In this document: piece by piece, positions 45,983-54,761 of the stretch
Position numbering within the stretch: the first letter of the stretch is position 1
Layout: each line of letters begins with the position of its first letter
Source of the DNA: Sphingopyxis witflariensis
Lineage (GTDB): Bacteria; Pseudomonadota; Alphaproteobacteria; Sphingomonadales; Sphingomonadaceae
Direction of reading: 5' to 3'
Length of the DNA stretch: 64,000 nucleotides
Assembly: GCF_002205635.1 (NCBI RefSeq)
Contig: NZ_NISJ01000012.1
Span: 56,126-120,125, forward strand
The notes under the pieces: generated by a model
Database searches by the model: none
Told to the model about the DNA's origin: nothing
What the model saw: the letters and a program-made list of their open reading frames with translations, nothing else
Translations under genes and position numbers: made by a program

Positions 45983-46716
45983 CCTTTACCGCCGTTCCGC
46001 TAACCCTTTATCCCGACATGTTTCCCGGCCCGCTGGGGCACAGCATGGCGGGCCGTGCGCTCGAAAGCGGGACCTGGTCGTGCGAACCGGTGCAGATCCG
46101 CGACTTCGCGACCGACAGGCATCGCACCGTCGACGACACGCCTGCGGGCGGCGGCGCGGGGATGGTGCTCAAGGCCGATGTGCTTGCCGCCGCGATCGAT
46201 CATGCCGCGGCGGCGAATCCCGATCTGCCGATTCTCGCGATGACGCCGCGCGGAACGCCGATCACGCAGGCGCGCGTGCGCAACCTTTCCGCCGGTCCCG
46301 GCGCAATCATCCTCTGCGGCCGCTTCGAGGGATTCGACGAACGCATTTTCGACGCGCGGCCGATCGAGCAGGTGTCGATGGGCGACATCATCCTGTCGGG
46401 CGGCGAGATGGGGGCGCTGCTGCTCCTCGACGCTTGCATTCGCCTGCTTCCCGGCGTAATGGGCGCGGCTTCTAGCGGTGACGACGAATCGTTCGAAAAC
46501 GGTTTGCTCGAATATCCGCACTATACCCGGCCCGCACTTTGGGAAGGGCGCACGATCCCCGAAGTGCTGCGATCGGGGGATCATGCGAAGATCGCGGCCT
46601 GGCGGAAACAACAGGCGGAAGATCATACACGGTTACGCAGGCCGGACCTTTGGGAGCGTCATATCGATGCTCGGGCCCGACCTGCCTCTGGCGCGCGGCG
46701 AAAAGAAAAGGACTAG
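45979..46716 (+). CDS. trmD: TrmD, tRNA (guanine37-N1)-methyltransferase
   Basis: 245-aa SPOUT methylase that makes m1G37 and prevents frameshifting. Markers are [43 protein letters not shown] and [19 protein letters not shown]. It begins with a 4-bp overlap with the LysR gene instead of following rimM. rplS follows 5 bp downstream, as usual. Confidence 0.96.
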   Translation: MTFTAVPLTLYPDMFPGPLGHSMAGRALESGTWSCEPVQIRDFATDRHRTVDDTPAGGGAGMVLKADVLAAAIDHAAAANPDLPILAMTPRGTPITQARVRNLSAGPGAIILCGRFEGFDERIFDARPIEQVSMGDIILSGGEMGALLLLDACIRLLPGVMGAASSGDDESFENGLLEYPHYTRPALWEGRTIPEVLRSGDHAKIAAWRKQQAEDHTRLRRPDLWERHIDARARPASGARRKEKD

Positions 46717-46721
46717 AGGAC

Positions 46722-47096
46722 ATGAACCTCATCCAGACGATCGAAGCCGAAGAAATTGCCAAGGCTGGCAAGACGATCCCGACCTTCCGTCCCGGCGATA
46801 CGCTGAAGGTCGGCGTGAAGGTCGTGGAAGGCGAACGCACCCGCGTGCAGAATTTCGAAGGCGTGTGCATCGCACGCTCGAACAAGGGCATGGGCTCCAA
46901 CTTCACCGTGCGCAAAATGTCGTTCGGCGAAGGTGTCGAGCGCGTTTTCCCGCTCTATTCGCCCAACATCGATTCGATTACCGTCGTCCGTAAGGGCGCT
47001 GTCCGTCGTGCGAAGCTTTACTATCTGCGTGGACGCACTGGTAAATCGGCACGTATTGCGGAGCGCCGCGACAACCGGTCGGAAGCCAAGAGCTAA
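46722..47096 (+). CDS. rplS: 50S ribosomal protein L19
   Basis: 124-aa L19 at the 30S/50S interface. Core features: [40 protein letters not shown] and [13 protein letters not shown]. The ribosome-binding site ACTAGAGGAC precedes the ATG. It ends the trmD-rplS half of the split operon and is followed by a strong terminator. Confidence 0.98.
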   Translation: MNLIQTIEAEEIAKAGKTIPTFRPGDTLKVGVKVVEGERTRVQNFEGVCIARSNKGMGSNFTVRKMSFGEGVERVFPLYSPNIDSITVVRKGAVRRAKLYYLRGRTGKSARIAERRDNRSEAKS

Positions 47097-47139
47097 GGCT
47101 AAGGAGAGCTACTCTCCCCCAAAGCCGAAACAGCTTTCC

Positions 47140-47181
47140 AAAACGACCGGTTCCGCCAACAGGCAGAGCCGGTCGTTTTTT
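47140..47181 (+). terminator. Terminator after rplS
   Basis: Arms AAAACGACCGG (47140-47150) and CCGGTCGTTTTT (47169-47180) with an 18-base loop and a T-run, 43 bp after the rplS stop. Confidence 0.92.
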
Positions 47182-47197
47182 ATGGGCAAAGCAAATC

Positions 47198-47806
47198 ATG
47201 CAGCAGCCAGTGCCATTGCAGCCAACCCGGCGCGCCTTCATTGGCGCCGCACTGGCGTTTGGCATTGCGGGCCCGGCGCTCGCTGCGACGGGCGCGCAGC
47301 GACTGGTCGCAGCCGCGCGGCGGCAGGTCGGCGTCACGCTGGCCTATGATCCGGCGTATAGTGTGCTGGCATTTCCGGGTGGCGATGTCCCCCGTGCCAA
47401 GGGCGTGTGCACCGACGTCCTGATCCGCGCGTTTCGCGATGCGATGGGCATCGACCTTCAGGCCCTTGTAAATGCCGACATGCGCGCCAACTTCGGGGCC
47501 TATCCGAAAAATTGGGGGCTGCGCCGCCCCGACCGCAATATCGACCATCGGCGGGTGCCCAACCTGGCGGCCTATTGGAAGCGTCAGGGTGCGGCGCTGG
47601 CCGTCACCAGTGATGCTGCCGACTGGCGCCCAGGCGACGTCTTCACCTCGCTGGTTGGTGGGCGCCTGCCGCACACGGGCATCGTGTCCGACCGCAAAAG
47701 TGCCGCCGGCGTGCCGCTCGTCATTCACAATATCGGGGCGGGCGCGCGCGAAGAAGATGCGCTGTTCGACCATAGACTGACCGGCCATTTTCGCTGGAAG
47801 GTCTGA
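47198..47806 (+). CDS. DUF1287 protein, exported putative NlpC/P60-like hydrolase
   Basis: 202 aa. A Tat-like signal (TRRAFIGAALAFGIAGPALA) precedes the DUF1287 domain. The possible catalytic cysteine is in RAKGVCTDVLIRAFRDAMGI and histidines in RLPHTGIVSDRK and VIHNIGAG. The fold is expected to resemble cysteine peptidases acting on cell wall. The start at 47198 is soon after the rplS terminator, and the asd gene follows after 43 bp. Confidence 0.85.
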   Translation: MQQPVPLQPTRRAFIGAALAFGIAGPALAATGAQRLVAAARRQVGVTLAYDPAYSVLAFPGGDVPRAKGVCTDVLIRAFRDAMGIDLQALVNADMRANFGAYPKNWGLRRPDRNIDHRRVPNLAAYWKRQGAALAVTSDAADWRPGDVFTSLVGGRLPHTGIVSDRKSAAGVPLVIHNIGAGAREEDALFDHRLTGHFRWKV

Positions 47807-47849
47807 TCTTCGTTTTTCAATCACGGTTTCTACGCTGAGGAGTGAGTAA

Positions 47850-48875
47850 ATGGGTTATCGTATCGTTGTCGCCGGGGCCACGGGCAATGTCGGGCGCGAA
47901 GTGCTCGCCATTCTCGCCGAGCGCGAGTTTCCGATTGAGGAACTGGCGGTTGTCGCCTCGTCGCGCAGCCAGGGACTTGATATCGAAATCGGTGACACCG
48001 GCCGTACTGCCAAATGCCAGAATATCGATAATTTCGACTGGGCGGGCTGGGATATGGCGATTTTCGCGATCGGCAGTGAAGCGACCGCGATCCACGCGCC
48101 CAAGGCGGCTGCTGCGGGCTGCGTCGTGATCGACAACTCGTCGCTCTATCGCATGGACCCCGACGTGCCGCTGATCGTGCCCGAAGTGAACCCCGACGCG
48201 ATCGACGGCTATACGAAGCGCAATATCATCGCGAACCCGAACTGCTCGACCGCACAGATGGTCGTCGCGCTCAAGCCGCTGCACGATGCCGCCAAGATCA
48301 CGCGCGTCGTCGTCTCGACCTATCAGTCGGTGTCGGGCGCGGGCAAGGCGGGCATGGACGAGCTGTGGAACCAGACGCGCCAGATTTTCGTCGGCGACGA
48401 AAAGGACGTCCAGAAGTTCACCAAGCAGATCGCCTTCAACGTCATCCCGCACATCGACAGCTTCCTCGACGACGGCTCGACCAAGGAAGAGTGGAAGATG
48501 GTCGTCGAAACGAAGAAGATCCTCGATCCCAAGATCAAGGTCACCGCGACCTGCGTCCGCGTGCCGGTGTTCGTCGGCCATTCGGAAGCGATCAACATCG
48601 AGATGGAGCGCGAATTGTCGGCCGAGGATGCCCAGCGCATCCTGCGTGAAGCCCCCGGTGTCGTGCTCCACGACAAGCGCGAAGATGGCGGTTACATCAC
48701 CCCCGTCGAATGCGTCGGCGATTTCGCGACCTTCGTGAGCCGCGTTCGCGAGGACCCGACGGTCGAAAATGGCCTGAACCTGTGGTGCGTCAGCGACAAC
48801 CTGCGCAAGGGCGCGGCGCTGAACGCGGTGCAGATCGCCGAATTGCTCGGCCGCCGTCACCTGAAGAAGGGCTGA
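47850..48875 (+). CDS. asd: Aspartate-semialdehyde dehydrogenase
   Basis: 341-aa Asd. It reduces aspartyl phosphate to the semialdehyde for lysine, threonine, methionine and diaminopimelate. The NADP-binding start is MGYRIVVAGATGNVGREVLA, the active-site cysteine is in NIIANPNCSTAQMVVALKPL, and the conserved STYQSVSGAGKAGMDEL follows. It is in the same pathway as dapF at 37694. A palindromic repeat follows. Confidence 0.97.
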   Translation: MGYRIVVAGATGNVGREVLAILAEREFPIEELAVVASSRSQGLDIEIGDTGRTAKCQNIDNFDWAGWDMAIFAIGSEATAIHAPKAAAAGCVVIDNSSLYRMDPDVPLIVPEVNPDAIDGYTKRNIIANPNCSTAQMVVALKPLHDAAKITRVVVSTYQSVSGAGKAGMDELWNQTRQIFVGDEKDVQKFTKQIAFNVIPHIDSFLDDGSTKEEWKMVVETKKILDPKIKVTATCVRVPVFVGHSEAINIEMERELSAEDAQRILREAPGVVLHDKREDGGYITPVECVGDFATFVSRVREDPTVENGLNLWCVSDNLRKGAALNAVQIAELLGRRHLKKG

Positions 48876-48883
48876 TCTTATAT

Positions 48884-49014
48884 TCCTCCCTGTGGCAAAG
48901 CCATGGGGAGGTGGCAGCGCGGAGCGCTGACGGAGGGGCCATGACGCGACGTCTCGGCCCCTCCACCACCGCTTCGCGGCGGTCCCCCTCCCCATGGCTT
49001 GGCCACAGGGAGGA
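48884..49014. repeat. 131-bp palindromic intergenic element
   Basis: Outer arms about 31 bp long (48884-48914 and 48984-49014), core CCCTGTGGC / GCCACAGGG with CCATGG inside. An inner pair GGAGGGGCC / GGCCCCTCC makes a cruciform-like fold. It looks like a non-autonomous mobile or REP-type element. It carries no gene. Confidence 0.75.
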
Positions 49015-49055
49015 TCGCCGTGGCGATACCGGGGCATTGCCGCTATATCGCTGGC

Positions 49056-49835
49056 ATGACCAGCCCCTATGCCTTCACCCACGCCCTCTGCCGCACGCCC
49101 GCGCCGTCGGCGGTCCATGGCATTCGCGCCGACGGTGGTCCCGATCCCGATTTCACCGGCCTCGCCGCCGAACATGCCGCCTATGTCGCGGCGCTGCGCG
49201 ATCTCGGCCTGACGGTCGAAGTCCTGTCGCCGCTCGATGATTTTCCCGACGCGCTGTTCACCGAAGATGTCGCGCTGACCTTTCCCGAGGGCGCGATCCT
49301 GCTCCGTCCCGGAGCCCCGACGCGCGCGGGTGAAGTTGCGCATATTCGCCAACCCCTCGCCGCGCTTCACCCGCGTCTCCTCGAAATGAGCGGCCCCGGA
49401 TATGCCGACGGCGGCGATGTGCTGCGCCTCGCCGACCGGGTTATCATCGGCCTCTCGTCCCGTACCGACCATATTGGTGCCGAGGAACTGGCTGTGCTGC
49501 TCAGCGAACTCGGCATCCGTGCCGAGATCGCCGAAACCCCGCCCGGCGTCCTGCACTTCAAGACCGGCTGCGGGCTGATCGACGAACGCACAATCCTCGC
49601 CGTCCCCGCGCTCGCGGCCTGCCCCGAATTTGCGGGGCTGGAGGTGGTAACAACCCCGGCCGACGAAGAGGGCGCGGCCAATCTCCTGCGCATCCGCGAT
49701 ACGGTGCTTGTCGGCGACCGCTGGTCTGCAACGCACGCGTTGCTCGCAGCGCGCGGCGTCGCGGTTCGCCCGCTGCCCACCACTGAAATCGCGCATATCG
49801 ACGCCGGCCTGTCGTGCATGTCGCTGCGCTGGTGA
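49056..49835 (+). CDS. Dimethylarginine dimethylaminohydrolase / arginine-deiminase family protein
   Basis: 259-aa beta/alpha-propeller guanidine-modifying hydrolase. Conserved elements are DALFTEDVALTFPEGAILL, GYADGGDVLRLADRVIIGLS, GVLHFKTGCGLID and the C-terminal nucleophile in HIDAGLSCMSLRW. It probably hydrolyses dimethylarginine or a related guanidine to citrulline plus amine. The ATG at 49056 fits the family start; upstream codons lie in the palindromic element. Confidence 0.9.
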   Translation: MTSPYAFTHALCRTPAPSAVHGIRADGGPDPDFTGLAAEHAAYVAALRDLGLTVEVLSPLDDFPDALFTEDVALTFPEGAILLRPGAPTRAGEVAHIRQPLAALHPRLLEMSGPGYADGGDVLRLADRVIIGLSSRTDHIGAEELAVLLSELGIRAEIAETPPGVLHFKTGCGLIDERTILAVPALAACPEFAGLEVVTTPADEEGAANLLRIRDTVLVGDRWSATHALLAARGVAVRPLPTTEIAHIDAGLSCMSLRW

Positions 49836-49978
49836 CAGGCTGGAAAATCGCTGTCCTACAATATCCGGCTGCACTAGGTCGCTAGCATGACACGGCCTTA
49901 TCCCTCCCGCTCATTTTGTGCATTTCAGAATGAAGTTGCGCAGTTTTCCGACGTTTTTCTTGCGACAGGTTTCGATCG

Positions 49979-50599
49979 ATGACGGCTGCGCCGGTGCGTC
50001 CTGAAGTGCAGAAGCGCCTGACCGGCCTGCTCCTCATCCTGCTGCTCCTCGCCCAGATCGAACAGCCCTATCCCGAGGTCGCGTTGCTCCAGCATCTGCC
50101 GACGATGCTGCTGATCATCGCATCCCCCTGGCTGCTGCGCCGCTGGCCGCTGTCGACTGCGTCGGTGGCGTGCATCGTCGCCTTCATGGCGCTTCACACG
50201 CTGGGCGGACGCTATGCCTATAGCAATGTCCCCTATGACGACTGGGCGCGCGCGCTGACCGGGACGAGCCTGTCCGACGTCTTCGGATGGACCCGCAACC
50301 ATTATGATCGCCTCGTCCATTTCGCCTTTGGCGCGCTGTCGGTGATCCCGGTCGCCGAGGCGGCGCGGCGCTGGGGCGGCCTTGGGCCGCGCGGTGCGAT
50401 GGGGACCGTACTCGGCTGGGTTCTCGCTATTTCGGCGCTGTACGAAATCTTCGAATGGCTGCTCTCCATCGCCGCAGCGGGCGCGACTGCCGACCGTTAT
50501 AATGGGCAGCAGGGCGATATCTGGGATGCGCAAAAGGATATGGCACTGGCGACATTGGGTGCCGTGACGGCAATGGCCCTGACAGGAAGGCGGCGCTAA
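49979..50599 (+). CDS. DUF2238 (YjdF-like) membrane protein
   Basis: 206-aa inner-membrane protein with about five helices (LTGLLLILLLLAQIEQ; LPTMLLIIASPWLL; ASVACIVAFMALHT). Family motifs are RNHYDRLVHFAFGAL, ISALYEIFEWLLSI and GQQGDIWDAQKDM. Function unknown. It converges on emrB with only 4 bp between stops. Confidence 0.88.
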   Translation: MTAAPVRPEVQKRLTGLLLILLLLAQIEQPYPEVALLQHLPTMLLIIASPWLLRRWPLSTASVACIVAFMALHTLGGRYAYSNVPYDDWARALTGTSLSDVFGWTRNHYDRLVHFAFGALSVIPVAEAARRWGGLGPRGAMGTVLGWVLAISALYEIFEWLLSIAAAGATADRYNGQQGDIWDAQKDMALATLGAVTAMALTGRRR

Positions 50600-50603
50600 C
50601 GCC

Positions 50604-52193
50604 TTAATGTCCCATGTCGGCCGCCGACGCCGTTGCCGCACCGGGCTTGGGCGGCCTGAGCAAGATCACCAGCGGCACCGATGCCAGCGTGACCCACATC
50701 ATCACCCAGAAGTTGTCGAGATAGGCGATCATCGCGGCCTGCCGGTTAATCTCGGCATTGATCATCGCCATCACCGTGTCGCCGGCGATACCGAAGCGGT
50801 CCGCGGTCGACGGGTCGATCAGGCTGAACGAACTGTTGGTGATATGCGACACCAGATCCTGATGGCTCGTCTGGGTATTCGACCCCAGCAGCGTCGTGAC
50901 GACCGAAATGCCGACCGAGGCGCCGATGCTGCGGAAGAGGTTGAGCAGGCTCGCCCCGTCGGTGCGATATTGCGGCGGGATGGTGGCGAAGGCCATGGTA
51001 TTGAGCGGGATGAAGATCAGTCCCATTCCGATGCCCTGTACCAGCCCGCTGACGACGACCGGCTGCATCCCCATTGCGAGGGACCAGTGGCTCATCTGCC
51101 ATAGCGAATAGCCGGCGATGGCGAGACCGGTGCCGACCAGCCAGCGCGCATCGATCTTGCCCAGCAATTGCCCGGCGATCGCCATGCTGGCCAAAATGCC
51201 CACGCCGCGCACCGCGAGGACCCAGCCGGTGTCGATCACCGGCCAGCCGAACAGGCGTTGCAGCATGGGGGGCAGCAGCGCCATCGAGGCGAACATGACG
51301 AGGCCGACGACGATCATGAATCCCATTGCGGTGACGAGGTTGCGGTCGGCCAGCATCTTGCGGTTGAACAGCGGCGCGCGCGCGGTGAACATATGAATGA
51401 TGAACATCCACAGACAGGCGATCGCGACGCCCAGTTCGATCCAGATCTCGACGCTGTTGAACCAGTCTTCGTGCGCGCCTCGGTCGAGCATCAGCTGGAG
51501 CGCGGCAAGGCCCAGCGCGAGCATCGAAAATCCGAACAGGTCGAATTTGCGGTTGGCCTTTTTCGTCGCGGGCAGCAGCGCCCACATCATCGCCAGCGTG
51601 ATGACCCCGACGGGCAGATTGACGTAGAAGACCCAGCGCCAATTGGCCGATTCGGTCAGCCAGCCGCCGAATATGGGGCCGAGAATCGGCCCGATCATGA
51701 TTCCCATGCCCCAGATCGACATGGCGCGCGCGTGGCGTTCGGGCGGGTTGATATCGAGCATCACCGACTGGCTGAGCGGGCCGATGAAGGCGGCGCAAAT
51801 GCCCTGGACGAAGCGGAAGGCGACCATCTCTTCCAGCGTCTGTGCGGCGCCACACGCCATCGATGCGAGGATGAAGCCGAAGACGGCGGCGAGGAATAAC
51901 TGGCGGCGGCCGATGCGGTCGGCGAGCCAGCCGGTGATCGGCATCGCGATCGCGCTGGCGATGATATAGCTGGTCAGTACCCAGTTCACCGTCTCGCTCG
52001 TCGCACCGAGCGAGGATTGCATGTGGGGGATGGCGACGTTGGCGATCGTCGTGTCAAGGATCTGCATCACCGACGCGCCCATGACGGCGACGGTTAACAG
52101 GCCGCGATAGCGCACGCGTTCGTGCAGCGGGATGCTGTCGTCGGCGGGCAGTGCCGTTCCGGGCGACCGGCGGGGAAGACTGCGGCTTGCCAT
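50604..52193 (-). CDS. emrB: EmrB-type DHA2-family drug efflux transporter
   Basis: 529-aa, 14-helix MFS antiporter. The signatures are VMQILDTTIANVAIPHMQSS (motif D1 region), GWLADRIGRRQLFL (motif A) and FRFVQGICAAFIGPLSQSVM. With EmrA and an outer-membrane channel it exports hydrophobic drugs. It lies 52 bp after emrA in marR-emrA-emrB. Confidence 0.93.
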   Translation of the reverse strand: MASRSLPRRSPGTALPADDSIPLHERVRYRGLLTVAVMGASVMQILDTTIANVAIPHMQSSLGATSETVNWVLTSYIIASAIAMPITGWLADRIGRRQLFLAAVFGFILASMACGAAQTLEEMVAFRFVQGICAAFIGPLSQSVMLDINPPERHARAMSIWGMGIMIGPILGPIFGGWLTESANWRWVFYVNLPVGVITLAMMWALLPATKKANRKFDLFGFSMLALGLAALQLMLDRGAHEDWFNSVEIWIELGVAIACLWMFIIHMFTARAPLFNRKMLADRNLVTAMGFMIVVGLVMFASMALLPPMLQRLFGWPVIDTGWVLAVRGVGILASMAIAGQLLGKIDARWLVGTGLAIAGYSLWQMSHWSLAMGMQPVVVSGLVQGIGMGLIFIPLNTMAFATIPPQYRTDGASLLNLFRSIGASVGISVVTTLLGSNTQTSHQDLVSHITNSSFSLIDPSTADRFGIAGDTVMAMINAEINRQAAMIAYLDNFWVMMWVTLASVPLVILLRPPKPGAATASAADMGH

Positions 52194-52245
52194 CGCTAAA
52201 GCGTCGCGTCCTTCACACGAAGGAGGAGGTGAACGGGCACCGCAA

Positions 52246-53358
52246 TTATTTCGTGAACACAGTCACATCGGCCGACAGGCCGGCGATCATGTCCCGCGCG
52301 GGCTTTTCGTCGAACGCGATGCGCACCGGCACGCGCTGCGTCACCTTGACCCAATTGCCGGTCGCGTTTTGCGCGGGGAGCACCGAAAATTCGCTGCCAG
52401 TGCCAGCGCCGATCGTCAGTACATGCCCGCGTATCTTCAGCCCCGGATAGGCGTCGAAACGAATTTCGACGCGTTGGCCGGCGCGCATGTCGGCAAGGTC
52501 GGTTTCCTTGAAATTGGCCTCGACCCACGGATTTCCTGTATCGACGAGCGTGAGGGCGGGAAGGCCCGCAGCCATCATCTGGCCGAGCTGGAGCCGGTCT
52601 GACTGGGCGACCCGCCCGGCGCTGGGCGCACGGACTTCGGTGCGCCCCAGATTGACCTCGGCCTGCGATCGCTGGACGCGCGCCGCTTCGACCTGCGGAT
52701 TGATTCCGCTCGACGGACCGGTGGCGAGCTTCGTCCGGGCTTCGGCGGCTGCGGCTTCGGTCTGGCGGACGCGCTCGCGCGCCTGCATCACCGCGTGACG
52801 CGACGCATCATAGGCAGCCTTGGTGGTGAAGCCTTTTTCCATCAGCGCCGCCTGGCGTTCGAAATTGACCTGGGCAAAGGCGACGTCTTCGCGTGCCGCC
52901 GCAATGTCGACGGTCGATGTCGCGGCGCTCGCCGACAAATTGCCGACCTCGACCTGGGCCGCGTCGATCGCCGCCGTCGCCTGCGCGACGGTCAGTGCAT
53001 AGGGTTCGCCGTCGATACGGAACAAGAGCTGCCCCGCCGCGACCTGCTGGCCGTCGCGCACCGCGACCTCGGTGATCCGTCCGTTGACTTCCGCGGCGAC
53101 CGACACCTTGTCCATCTGGACATAGGCATTGTCGGTCGACACCGACCCACCGCTGGTGAGCCACCAGCCGGCGCCTGCCGCGATCAGGATGAACGGGACG
53201 CCGAACATCAAGATCCGCGTGCGCCATTTTGGCATATCCTTGCCCGTGTCCTTCGCTTCGGATTCGGTGCGCACAGGCACGGGGTCGGGCCGGGCGATGG
53301 CGGCTGCCTCCGGCTGTGCATCGGCTTTGGGGCGAGTGGGGGCGATAGGGTCGGTCAT
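52246..53358 (-). CDS. emrA: EmrA-type HlyD-family membrane-fusion protein
   Basis: 370 aa. A cytoplasmic N-terminus with Pro/Glu-rich spacer, one helix (ILMFGVPFILIAAGAGWWL), then the lipoyl-barrel region (STDNAYVQMDKVSVAAEVNG), a coiled-coil hairpin and the beta-barrel (GLKIRGHVLTIGAGTGSEFS). It links EmrB to the outer membrane. The ATG at 53358 overlaps the marR stop by 4 bp. Confidence 0.93.
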   Translation of the reverse strand: MTDPIAPTRPKADAQPEAAAIARPDPVPVRTESEAKDTGKDMPKWRTRILMFGVPFILIAAGAGWWLTSGGSVSTDNAYVQMDKVSVAAEVNGRITEVAVRDGQQVAAGQLLFRIDGEPYALTVAQATAAIDAAQVEVGNLSASAATSTVDIAAAREDVAFAQVNFERQAALMEKGFTTKAAYDASRHAVMQARERVRQTEAAAAEARTKLATGPSSGINPQVEAARVQRSQAEVNLGRTEVRAPSAGRVAQSDRLQLGQMMAAGLPALTLVDTGNPWVEANFKETDLADMRAGQRVEIRFDAYPGLKIRGHVLTIGAGTGSEFSVLPAQNATGNWVKVTQRVPVRIAFDEKPARDMIAGLSADVTVFTK

Positions 53359-53795
53359 TGGTCTTCTTTCACGCACTCGCGGCGGGACAGGTTGGAACGG
53401 ACGCGCTCGACGAGCGCGACCAACTGATTGTGTTCGGCCTCGCTCAACCCGTCGATCGCTTCGTCGGTGAGCGTCTCGGCGATCTGGCGCACGCCATTCA
53501 GCAATTCGCCTGAGCGGGGTGTCAGGTGGAGGCGCCACGCGCGGCGGTCGGCCGGATCGGCGCGGCGTTCGACCAGCCCGGCCTCGGCCAACCGGTCGAT
53601 CATTCGCGACAGGGTGATCGGCTCGACCTCGATTAATTCGGCGAGCGGGCCCTGACGAATACCCTCGTGGCGGCGGAGATAGGTGATCAGTCGCCATTGC
53701 AACGCGGTGACGCCGCTGTCGCGGGTGCGCGCGTTGAAGGCGCGTCGGTACAGTCGCGCGGTGTCGTTGAGCAGGAAGCCGATCGTTTCACTCAT
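53355..53795 (-). CDS. MarR family repressor
   Basis: 146-aa winged-helix repressor. DNA-binding parts are ALQWRLITYLRRHEGIRQGP, LAELIEVEPITLSRMIDRLA and the wing RRADPADRRAWRLHLTPRS. It presumably represses its own operon with emrAB and is released by a drug ligand. The ATG at 53795 lies only 7 bases after the -10 element, so the message may be leaderless. Confidence 0.92.
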   Translation of the reverse strand: MSETIGFLLNDTARLYRRAFNARTRDSGVTALQWRLITYLRRHEGIRQGPLAELIEVEPITLSRMIDRLAEAGLVERRADPADRRAWRLHLTPRSGELLNGVRQIAETLTDEAIDGLSEAEHNQLVALVERVRSNLSRRECVKEDQ

Positions 53796-53802
53796 GGCAT
53801 GT

Positions 53803-53831
53803 GTTATAATAGCAACTGCTACTATGTTCAA
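53803..53831 (-). promoter_or_regulatory. marR-emrAB promoter with MarR operator in the spacer
   Basis: On the minus strand TTGAAC (53831-53826), a 17-bp spacer and TATAAC (53808-53803) form a near-consensus sigma-70 promoter. The spacer contains the palindrome TAGCA-AC-TGCTA (53810-53821), a likely MarR site that would block RNA polymerase. Confidence 0.8.
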
Positions 53832-54419
53832 TTCGAAATTTGCTGCACCTGCGAAATGATCCCCGGTAGCACAAGCTTACCGTGACCGTGACGCAAGCTT
53901 GAAATGAACTGAGCGACGGATTTCAGACATTTTTAGATCTGGGGGATTAAACTCGGTACTCGAAGCATTGCCCACCTTGCTTGCCCCTCGGCGGCGGGTT
54001 TCCTCCGACCCCATAAGTGCTCGTCAGCTATGCGCCTCATCTCAGTCATAGCCGGGAGTGAAACGGCTACCTGGAACCTGCCGTTCGCGTTTGTCGGACG
54101 AAGTGGCTGTAACGCGCCTCATCGAAGTCGTAGCGGGCACAGGATGGCCGCCTGAAACCTGCCGTTTATGAATGTAGGCTGGAATCGGTAACCGGCCTGA
54201 TGTGGGTCGTCCGCTAAATGATCCGCCAGCGTCCGAAAATGGCCGTTCGACTATCCAATTCCTCGTCGATCCCGACTGCTTTGCTTGTATCCGTCTCGTA
54301 TCCGGTCCAATGCTCATGCGCCTGCAACTCTGCTGACGCTTTGCGGGGTGAGCGACGCCGTAACCTCCGCCCCACTCACCCATTGCTGGGCCTGATGGTC
54401 AAGACTGCATCCAAGGAAC
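53832..54419. other. 588-bp non-coding gap with an 82-bp tandem repeat
   Basis: Between the marR promoter and the cupin gene. It holds two imperfect direct copies of an 82-bp unit starting GCGCCTCATC at 54032 and 54114, each containing AACCTGCCGTT. Open frames here are made of repeat sequence and have no ribosome-binding site. AT content is higher than in neighbours. Confidence 0.6.
54032..54195. repeat. Two tandem 82-bp direct repeat units
   Basis: The units 54032-54113 and 54114-54195 share GCGCCTCATC, an AGTC-x-TAG block and ACCTGCCGTT at the same offsets, with many changes elsewhere. They may be remnants of a mobile element or a repeated regulatory site. Confidence 0.6.
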
Positions 54420-54761
54420 ATGACAATGGCACTCCAACACCTCGAACCCGGAGAAGTGATCCACCTTCCGTCGATTCCTTCCGAACGTGGCGCCACTGGC
54501 ACTGCCGCGCTGGTCAAATCGGACCGGTTCGAGGCCATCCACCTCGTCGTTCCTGCCGGATCGAGCATACCGCCACACCATGTGGCAGGATATATGATGC
54601 TGCATTGCCTGGAAGGCCGTGTCATCTTGGGACCATCCGGCATCGAGCTCGGGGCGGGGGACTGGGTCTATCTGGCGCGCGGCGATCAGCATTCGGTTCA
54701 GGGCGTCGAGGATGCCAAGCTTTTGCTAACGATCATGTTCGACCCGCCGCCGGTGCAATAA
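54420..54761 (+). CDS. Cupin-domain protein
   Basis: 113-aa single-domain cupin. The metal motif is PPHHVAGYMMLHCLEGRVIL with a second-motif GDWVYLARGDQHSVQGVE. The ribosome-binding site CCAAGGAAC precedes the ATG. It converges on nnrS with no base between the two stops, so it is next to the nitric-oxide genes. It may bind a metal or small ligand; its link to nitric oxide is only positional. Confidence 0.85.
   Translation: MTMALQHLEPGEVIHLPSIPSERGATGTAALVKSDRFEAIHLVVPAGSSIPPHHVAGYMMLHCLEGRVILGPSGIELGAGDWVYLARGDQHSVQGVEDAKLLLTIMFDPPPVQ

Noticed and set aside
54042..54383. 113-codon open frame on the minus strand
   Set aside because: It runs through the 82-bp tandem repeat, has odd composition and no ribosome-binding site; better explained as repeat sequence.
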